DNA from: Streptomyces sp. NBC_00258
Lineage (GTDB): Bacteria > Actinomycetota > Actinomycetes > Streptomycetales > Streptomycetaceae
NCBI RefSeq assembly: GCF_036182465.1
Contig: NZ_CP108081.1
Location: 11,594,001-11,658,000 of the forward strand
Direction: 5' to 3'
DNA length: 64,000 nucleotides
In this document: positions 46,401-53,904 of the stretch, piece after piece
How the letters are laid out: every line of letters begins with the position of its first letter
How positions within the stretch are numbered: the stretch's first letter is position 1
The notes under the pieces: model-generated
Databases searched by the model: none
What the model was told of the DNA's origin: nothing
What the model saw: only the letters and a program-made list of their open reading frames with translations
Translations under genes and position numbers: made by a program

Positions 46401-46834
46401 AGAAGGGCGTCTGCGGCGAGCGCCGGCATGTCCTGCGGGAGGTCGGTGACGCTCTCGATCGTCTCGTGCACCAGGGCGACCGCGGCGGAGTCCCGGAGGA
46501 TGAAGTGACGGCGTTCGGCGGGGCTCTGTGTGTCAAGGGGCACGACCTGCGCCCCCAGCCGCAGGATGCCCAGCATCACGCCGACCAGCCGCCACGACCG
46601 CGGCATCGCCACCGCCACCGCCTGCCCCGCGGTGACGCCCCGGCGCCCCAGCTCCTGGGCGACGGTCGCGGCTGCCACGTTCAACGTCGCATAATCGAGA
46701 CCGACTTCGCCGTCGACGACCGCCTGGGCGTGTGGCGTGCGCAGGGCCCGGTGGTGAATCTCAATGGCTATCCCGGCCGGGGCGCTCAAGTCCTCGGCCA
46801 CGTCGGTGTGCGACGCTCCGACGCGCGGTTTCAT
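37481..46834 (-). CDS. hybrid NRPS-PKS: A-PCP-C-A-PCP-KS-KR-ACP-TE, no AT domain
   Basis: 3117-residue megasynthase. It opens directly with an adenylation domain (FYTSGTTGQPKGVE near residue 180), then PCP (GGDSLKALRF, ~566), condensation (LHHIAVDGWS, ~753), a second adenylation domain (FTSGSTGVPKGV, ~1238) and PCP (EAGASSLALM, ~1623). The PKS part has KS (QTACSSSL ~1838, VEAHGTGTRLGDP ~1973, KSQLGHLG ~2010), KR (GGTGGMGRAI ~2510, QSDYAAG ~2640), ACP (GADSLTLI ~2799) and thioesterase (GWSYGAR ~2944). Hand-read A codes are DAFFLGITFK (Ile/Val-like) and DVQFIAHVVK (Pro). The chain predicted is Ile/Val-Pro-C2 with a beta-hydroxyl. After the KS only a short linker precedes the KR, so malonyl must be loaded in trans. 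ATG 46834 overlaps the upstream NRPS stop (ATGA). The architecture suits the detoxin/rimosamide family. Confidence 0.93.
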   Translation of the reverse strand: MKPRVGASHTDVAEDLSAPAGIAIEIHHRALRTPHAQAVVDGEVGLDYATLNVAAATVAQELGRRGVTAGQAVAVAMPRSWRLVGVMLGILRLGAQVVPLDTQSPAERRHFILRDSAAVALVHETIESVTDLPQDMPALAADALLPEIPERPDTAAAVEAPSAPGEVSFLFYTSGTTGQPKGVEVRDAGVRRLAQPGYIRVEPGLRYACMANPAFDALSFEVWVPLLTGGCCVVLSDEEAQTPERLAAALRHKRVDTVFITTALFNAMVAAVPDCFASAGEVLVGGEQLNPHVMRRWYRDNADSGTRLFNIYGPTESTTFALCHPIPRDFDGDVVPIGRPLPQTGAVLVVPGQERVAAPGEVGELLLSGAGLAVGYRNLPEETERRFVRLPWLDGGEEPYYRTGDLVRASDEGLMEYVGRTDRQVKVRGFRIEPGEVERHVLSHPAVQRAHVCTSRAIQEGPNELLAFVVLGQELSYEEFDSHLAAHLPAYMRPHQIHLVAELPLNANGKVDQAALLRRADRPWRAATAESGGPATTETERRVVELAEEILGTTGLGLGDRWIASGGDSLKALRFCFAVRRRWGRELTQAAVLQGDLAAVARSLATVRPGEESALPAPVVSGARSAPATSEQQRLWLMERRTPGSRAYSVNQAFRLDGPVDPAALRRALRSLVARHEALRTSFRLGPDGLEQTVGEPYDPWHEPGRRQVWDEEEAHVFADTFFAEPFDLAVPRMLRACWLPRDGGGTLLLHLHHIAVDGWSLSILLHDLSAAYAGSGGHEAPAPTPLDFAVWQSDRFASTAYRAQRDELLAFYQGLAEPQEPLPAQDAGPPPRARLLHTSLDVVRRAQVDQLCAEFGLTRFQVLLSVFSWCLYGVTGLVRPRIAAPAAGRPVREFENSVGMMANTVLLPLTVAPGEDLRSLLARTKSDTGRVLGRQDVALTDVLTGWEAVGDSTPFDFLFVLENTDFGALRLPGCAHRPLWWAAPEAKCPMTVSVVEHADGLDVLWEYAEDRFTGEDVEAMAELFRRGVDALAAGGRCTARELVVPYRRSLPEHGRGPAPEPGFTTIAEGFGLQVARTPDSPAVVTADGDTLSYAALDARAAALATELADRYRIPADGSPCRAALYLDPSAEHVVALLALARLNVTAVPLDPSYPADVLRRVLEQIDPLCVLATRDSSPTLDTLLPDGVVRHLVVPEADRTPQKGDGTSASYDGHTHDRGTVGASAHVGARPLYTLFTSGSTGVPKGVQIHDRTLCDLIRWQSGPGGLTAPAATQQFSMLAFDVSFQEIFGTLCTGGSLQLIRPEWRQDAPALLDRLESAGTERIFMPYVALHLLAEYAVRLNSYPSRLREVITAGEQLVCTDSIRRWFAGLPGVRLFNHYGPTETHVVSALCLEGDPGQWPERPAIGRPVAGADLRVVDAQGDPAPTGCTGELLIGGTMTTRCYLDEPTLDDARFVELPGAGLFYRSGDRAFFDRAGLLHYAGRDDQQIKVSGHRLELGSVEAALLRHPAVVNAVVTRDGGRLTAGLEVRGEAPSADDLTAHLSALLPSYARVDRFRRLERLPRTPSGKLDRQAVVRAPGEEIRRSAIAPSDLSAEEERLTAVFEEVTGSTIAPNQTFFEAGASSLALMRFHLRCTTALGLRFGVADLFEHVTVRSLAHHLTTPRPLAPSAATNDGAPEPGEPIAVVGMAVRVPGAPDLAAFWELVVSGGTGIRRIDAPEGVVGAHSTLDGMLDFDPGHFGISPQEARLMDPQQRHLLMAGVQALAHAGVADTSSTRVGLVAGAGENTYFQSLLREADPGRLPDGFQLALHHEKDFLATKVAYHLGLTGPAFSAQTACSSSLVAVHLAAGLLRQGEADVMLAGGVLVDPGLTGGYRYRPQHIFSADGDCRPFSDDATGTVGASGVGVVVLKTLRQARRDGDTVHALITGSAINNDGAAKMSYTAPSLAGQREVIRTALSRAGRTGADLGYVEAHGTGTRLGDPIEVGALRQAFDVSESGRCALSSVKSQLGHLGAAAGVVGLVRAVLAVQHGTLPPNLNFRAFNSEIGPDPTPFHVPVRATPWPEGRERVAAVSSFGIGGTNAHVIVEQDAPPGPVATREVPKCLVLSASSADALAADAARIAGYLQLHPERFGFVLRHLQAGRVARRLRAAAAVPDAVGAEHWLRTVATGAVQPGSGDPDAVTVSAAGRTARDLAEAWAAGHPVDWGAGSAPAPWDFPPPSFSLAEYDFDRLPEDPREAPAATPRRLPRENWLHQPHWVRLRRAAAAEVTAPSGRASTVVVVASEDTPRTALVPFEAVASRVIRVHPAGAFARRGPDSYDVDPADPASVRRLLDALSEDGAPASSDTEWVHALPLDVTGPVGPDTLEHARHTCLDSTAALAQALTGRNGSPRVWWLSYGARPATGTVDRPELALLAGPVEAAHQESALNGHWLDLPDGDLTRWAGHVASVVAGARGAGRPGEPALPRQLALRQGYWWRPGTVPVPEPEGTRSLVPAGADTVHLVLGGTGGMGRAIAAWLLEHTRGRVLLLSRNPRLPEELNGWADRIGLVPADLATMPVHEVAAAIAEHTSRLDGVIHAAGLGHGGLLVRRDATAMRDAAAVRERGALVVEHLIGAFRPEIAVYCSSMSGLLGGVGQSDYAAGAGLLDGFAHHRATETETTTRIGIDWDIWSETGMATRVLNTDSRHQAHLAVGLTVEEGKAVFAHALALQLPQLLVSTTDIEVSRAFYAPAGTPAGIADRPSGSGPTHPTHPTHPTDGEEEASAGSTEERADAMARVIRDLLGVDELDPEDSLYDLGADSLTLISVIAQIEDDYGVEFDLASFSHRVSLTEILKHIEAALASTAEPTTEAAKSTSRVVLDIWQEGTGSAVLCLVHPVGGDIQAYRSLVAALGPAPTVCLIADPALRDTGMPAWSLAERAHHYDAALSERFGGPDHRLHLAGWSYGARVAMEMAGLAESAGRALEALYLLDPPPPRAKALVAAYDETHLERVFAAELGTGASSLPSEHAQAYAERLARCCRANLRSLGEHRVQPLVSVPTYLWLAEHPTADMPTPADPRESDRQWNACLPSSAVLRYLPTDHYGIVAAPHVDTVAGTIRATLASPGAGTHEVADL

Positions 46835-49800
46835 CGTGCCTCCGACGTTCCTGAAGGCGCTGTGCGCTCCGTCTCGCCCTGGCCGGGGGCGGATGTCAGC
46901 CGGTGCAGTTCGGCGCTCAGGACAGCGGCGACGCGGGGCAGTTCGTCGCTCTCCAACATGTCCCAGTGACCACAGGCAACCGGCTCGACCACGAACTCAC
47001 CGCCGACGCGCTGCCGCCAGAAGGCGCGTAGACGAGCGGCAGCACCTTCGACGTCCGCGGCGTCCTCGTCCTCCACTGCCGTCGCCTGCATCAGCACGAC
47101 ACGGGCGGGTGATTCGGGCACAGCGTAGTCGCGCCCTGTCTCGCGATGGTGGTTGTAGACGTTCAGGTACCGGGCCACCTGGTCGTCGTCGATGCCCGGG
47201 TACATGCCGTTGAAGCGCACCAGCTTCTCCCGGAACTCCTCCATGCCGACCGGCGCGATCGCGGCGCGCTGTTCGTCGTCCTCGGCACCGTGGGTGTCGA
47301 GGAGGACCACACTCACCTTCTCGTGTCCGGCCGCCACCAGACGGCGGCCCATCTCGTACGCGATCAGACCGCCGTAGGAGAGCCCGCACAACACCAGTGC
47401 CTCGTCCGCACGGGGACCGACGAGCCGCAGATACTCCTCGGCCATCGCCTCGACACCCGGCAGGGTGGACTCGCCGGGATTGATGCCGGGCGCCTGAAGT
47501 CCCACCACACCGATGTCGTCGGCCAGTTCGGCGGACAGCGGCAGGTAGCAGAACGCGGTGCCGCCGGCGGGATGCACACACACCACGCGCTGCCGGTCGC
47601 CGCCCGCACGGAACTCGACCAGGCTGCCGAGTTCCGCGGACTGCGCGGCATCGCCGACGTTGCCGCGCACCCGCTCGGCGAGCGCCTCGATGGTGGGGTG
47701 CAGCATGACGTCCCGGACGGGGAGGGCGACGCCGAGTTCCTCCTGGACGGCGGACGCCATCTTGATCGCCGATATCGAAGTGCCGCCCAGCTCGAAGAAG
47801 TTGTCACTGATACCGATGTCCGGGTGCAGCAGCACCCCGCGCCAGACCCGGTACAGCGCCATCTCCACATGGTCGCGGGGCGCGGCCGTGTTGACCGGCC
47901 CCGCACGGGTTCCTGCCGCGGCGCGCAGCACCTCTGTCCGGTCCACCTTGCCGCTACGGTTCAACGGCAGCCGCGGGAACTCGACCACCACGGCGGGAAT
48001 CATGTAGTCCGGCAGACGGCCCCCCAAGGCCGCACGCCACTCGTACGGCATCCGCGTGGCATCGGCGTCACATCCCACGCCGGCCACCAGACGGGGGCCA
48101 CCGGGTGTGTCGCGATCGGCCAGGACGACGGCCTCCCGGACCCCGGGGACCGCCAGCAGCGCCGCCTCGACCTCGCCGGGTTCGATGCGGAAGCCGCGCA
48201 GCTTGAGCTGGTCGTCCCGGCGGCCGACGTACTCGGCGTTGCCGTCCGGCAGCCAGCGTGCCAAGTCGCCGGTGCGGTAAAGGCGTTCACCGGGGACGAA
48301 CGGGTCGGGCACGAAGAGTTCGTCGGTGAGGTCGGGGCGGTTCAGATATCCACGCGCCAGACTCGCTCCGCCGAGGTAGACCTCTCCGGTGACTCCCACG
48401 GGCACCGGGCGCATTCGGTCGTCGAGCAGGTACAGGCGTGTGTTGCGCAGTGGCCGCCCGATGGGACAGGACCTCTCGTACGGCTGTGGGTCGGTGTAGG
48501 CCGTGGCATAGAGGGTGGCCTCGGTCGGGCCGTAGCCGAAGCAGATGCGCAGGCCGGGCAGCAGCTCACGCATGCGGTGCAGGGTGCTCTCAGGCAGGGA
48601 TTCCACCCCGGTGAGGAGCTGACGCAGGCTTGATCCGGCCAGGCGTGTAACCGGATCCTCGCCGATCCACAGGACGTAGGAGGGGGGCAGAAACGCCTGG
48701 GTGACCTTGCGTTCGCGCATCCAGTCCAGCAATGCCGCGGGGTCTGTACGGAGTTCGTCGGGGACCAGGTGGAGGACGGCGCCGGTGGTCAACGGGACGA
48801 GGAGTTCATGCACCGATGCGTCGAAGCCGATGCTCGACCAGGCCGATGACGCCTCGCCGGGAGAGTCCCCCATGAGTTCGCGCCAGTGGTCGAGGAGATT
48901 GACGACGCTGCCGTGCGTCACCGCCACGCCCTTGGGCCGGCCGGTCGATCCCGAGGTGTAGATGACGTAGGCGAGCCGAGTCAGGTCCGCGTCGATGGCC
49001 GGCGCCTCGTCGTGGGTCCCCTCTGCCTCGACCTTCGCCAGGTGCTTCCACAACTGTCCGTCGTGGCCCGAGGTGTCCTGCTGGTCGGTCAGCACGAGGA
49101 CCGGTGCGGCGTCGTTCACCATGGCGGTGAGGCGCTCCGGGGGCTGGCCGGGGTCGAGGGGCAGGTAGGCGGCTCCGGACTTGAGGATGCCGAGCACACC
49201 GATGACGAGTTCGGCCGTACGTCCGACATGCAGACCCACCACTTGATCGGGACCGGCACCACGGGCGATCAGCGCATGGGCGAGACGGTTGGCCCGCCGG
49301 TCGAGGGTTGCGTAGTCCAGTTCTGCGTAGTCGGCCACCACCGCACACTGCCCGGGCCGTTGGCGGACCTGCGCGGCGAAGCGCTCCAGCACGCCCTCTG
49401 ATGCCGGGTCCGTCACAGTGGGTCCTGTGCTGAAGGTGGCGAGGAGTGCCCGCTGCTCGTCCTCGTCGAGCAGCGTCAGGTCGGCGATCTCGGCATCGGG
49501 CTGTTCGGTCATCAGACGCAGCACGCGCAGGAACTGACGTATGTACCGTTCGACCGTCGTCCGGTCGAAGAGCGCCACCGCGTAGTCGATCTCCCCGGTG
49601 AGGTGCCGGCCCTCGTCGGCCAGGGCCAGGACCATGTCGAACTTCGCGGGTACGTGGGCGGCGTCTTTCCGTAACTCGACCTCCAGTCCGGGGAGTTCGA
49701 GTTCCTGCCGCATGGAGGGGACCCAGGCGAACATGGTCTGGAACAGGGCCGTGTAGGCGGGGCTCCGCGGTGGGTTGACCAGTTCGACGACTCGCTCGAA

Positions 49801-50832
49801 GGGGAGGTCGACGTGTTTGAGGGCGTCACGGATCCGCTGGTTCACCTGCTTCAGGGCGTCCTTGACGCTGAGGGAGCCGGAGAGGTCCGCGCGCAGGGCG
49901 AGGGTGTTGACGAAGAAGCCGATCAGGCCCTCGATGTCGCCGCGTCGGCGGTTCGACGTGGGGGCGCCGACAACGATGTCGTCCTGCCCGGAGAGCAGGG
50001 ACAGCAGCACGGACCAGCCGGTGAGGACGGTCGCGTAGAGGGAGACATCGTTGTCTGCGGCCAGCGCGCGCAGGGCTCGTGTCAGGTCCTCGTCGACGGT
50101 CACGGGCAACCGATCGCCGTGGAAGCCCTGCTCGGGCGGGCGGGGCCGATCGGTGGGAAGGGAGATCACGGCCGGGATATCGGCCAGTGCGGTGGTCCAG
50201 TAGTCGGCGTGCGAGGCGGGCTCGTCTCCCGACATCCACTCCCACTGCCAGCGCGTGTAATCACTGTACTGCCAGGTCAGTTCGGGGAGCGAGTCGTCCT
50301 GCCCCCGCTGAAGCGCGGAGTAGACCAGGCCCAGTTCCTTCAGCAGCAGGGACCGGGACCAGCCGTCGAAGATGATGTGATGTGCCACCAGGACCAGTAC
50401 GTGATGGTCCGGTTGGAGCGCTATCAGGCAGCCGCGCGCCATGGGTTCCTCGCCCAGGCGGAACGGGGCGCCCTCCACCTCCGACCGTAGTCGTCTGAAC
50501 CGTTCCGCCCCGTCCGGCAGTCCCGTCAGATCCTCGAAGACCACCGGGAACCCCGTGTTCGGCGGATCGACGACTTGAAGAGCCGAACCCTCGGAGGGGA
50601 CCAGCCGGGTGCGCAGAGCCTCGTGGCGGGCCGCGAGCACATGCAGCGCCGTGATGAGCAGGTCCCGGTCGAGCGGTCCCCGGATGTCGAAGGGCATCGG
50701 CTCGTTGTAGGCGGCGCTGGCGTCGCCGTCCATGCGTGCCATGACCCACAGACGCTCCTGCGCCAGTGACAAAGGCGCGGGCTTTAACTCTTCGCCGGAA
50801 TGATTACTGACTGCGATTCGGGGTAATAACAC
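46831..50832 (-). CDS. single-module NRPS: C-A-PCP-TE
   Basis: 1333-residue synthetase, the first gene of the leftward operon. The condensation domain (LSLAQERLWVMARM, AHHIIFDGWSR near residue 153, GFFVNTLALRADLSG) is followed by an adenylation domain (IYTSGSTGRPKGVA ~625, GYGPTEATLYATAY, YRTGDLARWLPDG, LRGFRIEPGEVEAA), a PCP (ELGGTSISAIK ~1017) and a type-I thioesterase (VCVHPAGGTAFCYLPL, GLSYGGLIAYEMG ~1150). The hand-read code DAHFLGGLYK matches no amino acid I know with confidence. GTG 50832 is preceded by AAGGG. A separate TE on this short protein suggests it acts on, or esterifies, the product of the hybrid enzyme; the latter is how the N-acyl amino acid is attached in detoxins as I recall. 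No MbtH-like gene is present. Confidence 0.92.
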   Translation of the reverse strand: MLLPRIAVSNHSGEELKPAPLSLAQERLWVMARMDGDASAAYNEPMPFDIRGPLDRDLLITALHVLAARHEALRTRLVPSEGSALQVVDPPNTGFPVVFEDLTGLPDGAERFRRLRSEVEGAPFRLGEEPMARGCLIALQPDHHVLVLVAHHIIFDGWSRSLLLKELGLVYSALQRGQDDSLPELTWQYSDYTRWQWEWMSGDEPASHADYWTTALADIPAVISLPTDRPRPPEQGFHGDRLPVTVDEDLTRALRALAADNDVSLYATVLTGWSVLLSLLSGQDDIVVGAPTSNRRRGDIEGLIGFFVNTLALRADLSGSLSVKDALKQVNQRIRDALKHVDLPFERVVELVNPPRSPAYTALFQTMFAWVPSMRQELELPGLEVELRKDAAHVPAKFDMVLALADEGRHLTGEIDYAVALFDRTTVERYIRQFLRVLRLMTEQPDAEIADLTLLDEDEQRALLATFSTGPTVTDPASEGVLERFAAQVRQRPGQCAVVADYAELDYATLDRRANRLAHALIARGAGPDQVVGLHVGRTAELVIGVLGILKSGAAYLPLDPGQPPERLTAMVNDAAPVLVLTDQQDTSGHDGQLWKHLAKVEAEGTHDEAPAIDADLTRLAYVIYTSGSTGRPKGVAVTHGSVVNLLDHWRELMGDSPGEASSAWSSIGFDASVHELLVPLTTGAVLHLVPDELRTDPAALLDWMRERKVTQAFLPPSYVLWIGEDPVTRLAGSSLRQLLTGVESLPESTLHRMRELLPGLRICFGYGPTEATLYATAYTDPQPYERSCPIGRPLRNTRLYLLDDRMRPVPVGVTGEVYLGGASLARGYLNRPDLTDELFVPDPFVPGERLYRTGDLARWLPDGNAEYVGRRDDQLKLRGFRIEPGEVEAALLAVPGVREAVVLADRDTPGGPRLVAGVGCDADATRMPYEWRAALGGRLPDYMIPAVVVEFPRLPLNRSGKVDRTEVLRAAAGTRAGPVNTAAPRDHVEMALYRVWRGVLLHPDIGISDNFFELGGTSISAIKMASAVQEELGVALPVRDVMLHPTIEALAERVRGNVGDAAQSAELGSLVEFRAGGDRQRVVCVHPAGGTAFCYLPLSAELADDIGVVGLQAPGINPGESTLPGVEAMAEEYLRLVGPRADEALVLCGLSYGGLIAYEMGRRLVAAGHEKVSVVLLDTHGAEDDEQRAAIAPVGMEEFREKLVRFNGMYPGIDDDQVARYLNVYNHHRETGRDYAVPESPARVVLMQATAVEDEDAADVEGAAARLRAFWRQRVGGEFVVEPVACGHWDMLESDELPRVAAVLSAELHRLTSAPGQGETERTAPSGTSEAR

Positions 50833-51505
50833 GGGTTACCCTTCACGAGAAGAGAACGCGGCGAAAAACGGGTAAAACGCAATCTGAAAGCAATGCCTGC
50901 AGGCCTAGGGCCTTCGGCCGGACCTCAGCTGGAGACGAGCGGCTATCCGGCCTGGTCAACGCTGTTGTTGCACTGCCGTGCGGGCGGCGAGGAGTGCGGG
51001 AGAAGCTCTATAAAGTTGAGCGGGGTACCTGCAGAGTGGCGATTGCGGACGTTTCTGTTTATTCGGCCACCCGCATGGTGGCTAATTCCCGTTGATGCTA
51101 AATGCGCTTCGATTGAGTGGTCAACCGTGACCAATGCCACACCCATTGAATGATGAAATACTGTTTGCGCTCGGCGTGCGACATTAAGGGGCTTGCCTGA
51201 AGATAACGGACCACGCGGGGCCAATGGTTCACTTCGGTCGTGGCGCGCTCTCCCCGTCGGGGACGGCGTATCCGGAGACAGAAGGCCATCCCCGGTTCAA
51301 TGTCCCGTCCTTGCCCGCATTGCCTACGTACACGCCGTGATCCATGAGCCCGAAGCCAGCAACCGAGGGTGCGGTGTCAGCCGCAGCACCATCAACCACT
51401 GGGCCGCGGTCCTCGCTTGCCGAAGCCCCGGACGGGTTCACCCCGGCCGGGGCCCCTGCGCTCGGACCGGCCCGAGCGCTCCCGAGCGCTACGGGCGGGC
51501 GTCGT
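50833..51505. other. AT-rich regulatory region upstream of the NRPS operon
   Basis: About 670 bp between the NRPS start and the glycosyltransferase end. 51040-51200 is unusually AT-rich and contains a candidate leftward promoter. No gene or known regulator-binding motif was recognised. Confidence 0.5.
51095..51124 (-). promoter_or_regulatory. candidate promoter of the NRPS operon
   Basis: On the minus strand TTGACC (51124-51119) and TAGCAT (51100-51095) are separated by 18 bp. Transcription would start near 51088, leaving a leader of about 255 nt before the NRPS gene. Confidence 0.4.
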
Positions 51506-52711
51506 TCACCGCGCCCCGTCGACCAACCAGCGCGCGGCCAACTCTGCCCCGTCGGTGCGGAGCCGGCTTCCCAGGGACTTGGCACGCGCCCGGGTCTCGG
51601 GTGACAGGGCGGTCTTGAGCGCGATGCCCAGAGATCCGACGGTCGTGGTCGGAGCATCGAGGGCCGCACCGAGGTCCAGTGCCGCCACCCGGCCGGCCCA
51701 GTACGGGTTGTCCGACAGCTGGAGAGGTATCACCACTTGTGGTGCGCCCGCCCGGGCCGCCGTCAGTGTCGTACCCGCGCCACCGTGGTGGACCACCGCG
51801 GCCACCCTGCCGAACAGGTTCTGGTGGTTGACCTCGCCGATGGCGAAGCAGTCGTCCCCGTCGTCGACGAGATCCAGGTCGGCCCAACCGCGGGACACGA
51901 GCACGCGGTGCCCCTGTGCGCGGATCGCCTCGACGGCCATGCCGCCGATGCCTTCGGCCGGGGACATGCTGCCAAAGCCCACATAGACCGGCGGGGTGCC
52001 CGCGTGCAGGAACCTCGCCAGGTCCGTCGGGAGGGGCCGTTCGTCCGCGAGGGTCCATGCGCCAGTCTGAGCGACGTCGAGGCCGGGGGTCTCCCGCCAC
52101 GCTCCCACGACCGGGTCCGCCGCCAGCCATGGACGGTCGGTGAGGATGTGATCGCGCACGTTGTCCACCAGCGGCAGACCGAGGGCTGCCCGGTGACTGT
52201 TGAGTGCCTCGCCGAACTGCGCGTTGACGTTCTGGGCGTCCAACTCCCACAGTGTCCGATTGTCCGCGACCTCAGGCTCCGGCCAGCCCGGCCGCGGCGG
52301 TGGCGCGTGGTGCGGCGACGGCAGGTGGACCGCCGCGTAGCTCACGAACACGTAGGGGATACCCGCGGCCTCGGCCACGGATCGCGCGGCGACCTGCCCC
52401 AGACCTGCGGCCACCACCACGTCACATCCATCGAACGCGGCTGGGAAGGTGTCGAACTGTGTCTCGACCAACTCGTTCCTGTAGCGGGCGAGGTCTGTTG
52501 CCGAGGGCAGGCTCTTCCCGCGCATCAACTCCCTGACGGGTGGCCCGACCGGCACCAACTGCACTCCGATACCCGCGAGCCGCTTGGCGAACTCCTCGTC
52601 CGGCGGGGCGCACATCCTCACAGCCGCGCCGAGCGCCCGCAGCCGCACCGCGAGTGCCACCAGCGGTTCGACGTCGCCACGTGTCCCGTATGTAGACAAC
52701 AGCACCCGCAT
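51506..52711 (-). CDS. GT1-family glycosyltransferase (GtfA/GtfB, vancomycin type)
   Basis: 401-aa GT-B enzyme transferring a sugar from an NDP-sugar to a natural product. The start MRVLLSTYGTRGDVEPLVAL is characteristic of the glycopeptide/sterol-type branch, and the C-terminal donor domain shows PPVYVGFGSMSP and VVHHGGAGTTLTAARAGAPQ, followed by VVIPLQLSDNPYWAGRV. ATG 52711 has AGAGGA 7 nt upstream. It runs in the same direction as the NRPS genes but is separated from them by 670 bp, and is divergent from a nucleotidyltransferase gene. I am not aware of glycosyltransferases in known detoxin/rimosamide clusters, so it points to a sugar-bearing variant or to a self-protection step. Confidence 0.9.
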   Translation of the reverse strand: MRVLLSTYGTRGDVEPLVALAVRLRALGAAVRMCAPPDEEFAKRLAGIGVQLVPVGPPVRELMRGKSLPSATDLARYRNELVETQFDTFPAAFDGCDVVVAAGLGQVAARSVAEAAGIPYVFVSYAAVHLPSPHHAPPPRPGWPEPEVADNRTLWELDAQNVNAQFGEALNSHRAALGLPLVDNVRDHILTDRPWLAADPVVGAWRETPGLDVAQTGAWTLADERPLPTDLARFLHAGTPPVYVGFGSMSPAEGIGGMAVEAIRAQGHRVLVSRGWADLDLVDDGDDCFAIGEVNHQNLFGRVAAVVHHGGAGTTLTAARAGAPQVVIPLQLSDNPYWAGRVAALDLGAALDAPTTTVGSLGIALKTALSPETRARAKSLGSRLRTDGAELAARWLVDGAR

Positions 52712-53059
52712 TCAGCGTCCTCTTTCGTCGAGTCTTCCGTGCGCTTGTGTTGCTTCCGCCCGGGCTTGGGGTGATGGCCGGCGGCGGCGATACATCGGTC
52801 GTCAGGAATGATCGGCAGCAGTGTAGGCCGCGTGTCGGCCAGGGCAGGCGCCGGTTGCCTTGCGTCATCGCGCTTGGTCGCGTCGGCCAATTCGCCTATT
52901 TGGCAGCAGACTTGATCCTTCGGGAGTTACCGGGAACAGTCCTCTCAGTGGCTACGGTGCGCGTGGGGTCGGAGGTTCGGCGTCGGCCGGCTCTGGGCAG
53001 TCTGTGCTCGCCGAGGTGTGCAAGATCCCCCATCGTCCACACAACCGGAGTGCTACGCG
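52712..53059. other. divergent intergenic region, no gene recognised
   Basis: About 350 bp between the divergent glycosyltransferase and nucleotidyltransferase genes. It must hold both promoters, but I could not pick convincing -35/-10 pairs. Confidence 0.4.
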
Positions 53060-53764
53060 ATGCAGAGTTCGTCCACACCCGTACCTGATGTTTCGGTCAT
53101 CCTGCCCTGCGCCGGAAACGGAACCCGTTTCGGTGCGCCTTACTCGAAGGAATTGCATTGTCTGGCTCCTGGGGTCACCGTGCTGGACCGCAGTCTGGAA
53201 GCCGTCGTCGAACTCGCCAAGAGCGGACTCAATGTGCGCCTGGTCGTCGTGTTCGGAACACACAAGCTGGACACGGTGAGTTATCTCGCTCGCTATGCCG
53301 ACACCTTCCAGATGATCTTCGTCTACCAGGGCGAATCGTTCGGACCTGGTCTCGACGGGGCGATCCGGTCCGCCCTGCCGATGACGCAGGGGCCGGTGGC
53401 TCTCGTGCTGCCTGACATCGTTGTCGCGGGGTCGGACACGCCAGGCAAGCTCCTCGACGCCTTACGGCAGGTGGAGGTGACGGGCTGGAGCGTAGTGGCC
53501 GCCGAGGAGCGGGATCACGACATGCTGCGGCAGATGGGCGCGTTGGCCGTGGCCGAGGCGGGAGGCGTCCTGACCGTGGGGGCGGCCACCGACAAGCCGG
53601 CGGATCCCTCGGGCTTCAACGCGTTCTGGGGGATGGTGGCCGTCACTGAGAGCGAGGCACACAAGCTGCCCGACGTCATGGGCATGGGAACGTCCAACCC
53701 GTTGGTCGGTGCTGTCGCTCTCATGGTGGAGGGGATTGTCAACTACAACACCCCCGCAGGCTGA
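53060..53764 (+). CDS. nucleotidyltransferase, NDP-sugar pyrophosphorylase-like
   Basis: 234-aa GT-A-fold nucleotidyltransferase. The signature LPCAGNGTRFGAPYSKEL matches the nucleotide-binding loop GxGTRxxxxxxK of sugar-1-phosphate nucleotidyltransferases. VALVLPDIVVAG holds the metal-binding Asp, and GFNAFWGMVAVTESEAHKL is the usual Trp-Gly core. ATG 53060 is preceded by GGAG at 9-nt spacing. It is shorter than RmlA (about 290 aa), lacking part of the C-terminal segment. Facing the glycosyltransferase gene, it could make the activated sugar donor, but no deoxysugar-tailoring genes are present in the window, so the sugar would be unmodified or supplied elsewhere. CMP- or CDP-type substrates remain possible. 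Confidence 0.75.
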   Translation: MQSSSTPVPDVSVILPCAGNGTRFGAPYSKELHCLAPGVTVLDRSLEAVVELAKSGLNVRLVVVFGTHKLDTVSYLARYADTFQMIFVYQGESFGPGLDGAIRSALPMTQGPVALVLPDIVVAGSDTPGKLLDALRQVEVTGWSVVAAEERDHDMLRQMGALAVAEAGGVLTVGAATDKPADPSGFNAFWGMVAVTESEAHKLPDVMGMGTSNPLVGAVALMVEGIVNYNTPAG

Positions 53765-53904
53765 CTCCTGTGCGCCGACGAGTTGGTGCACGGTGTGGTG
53801 TACGGGCTGCCCCTCTGAGCTGGGCGTTTGTCCTGACGTCAGAGCGAGTGTCTGGACGAACGGCCACCGGCTGATCCTCGATCGAGGTGCCGAAGCCTGA
53901 AGGA

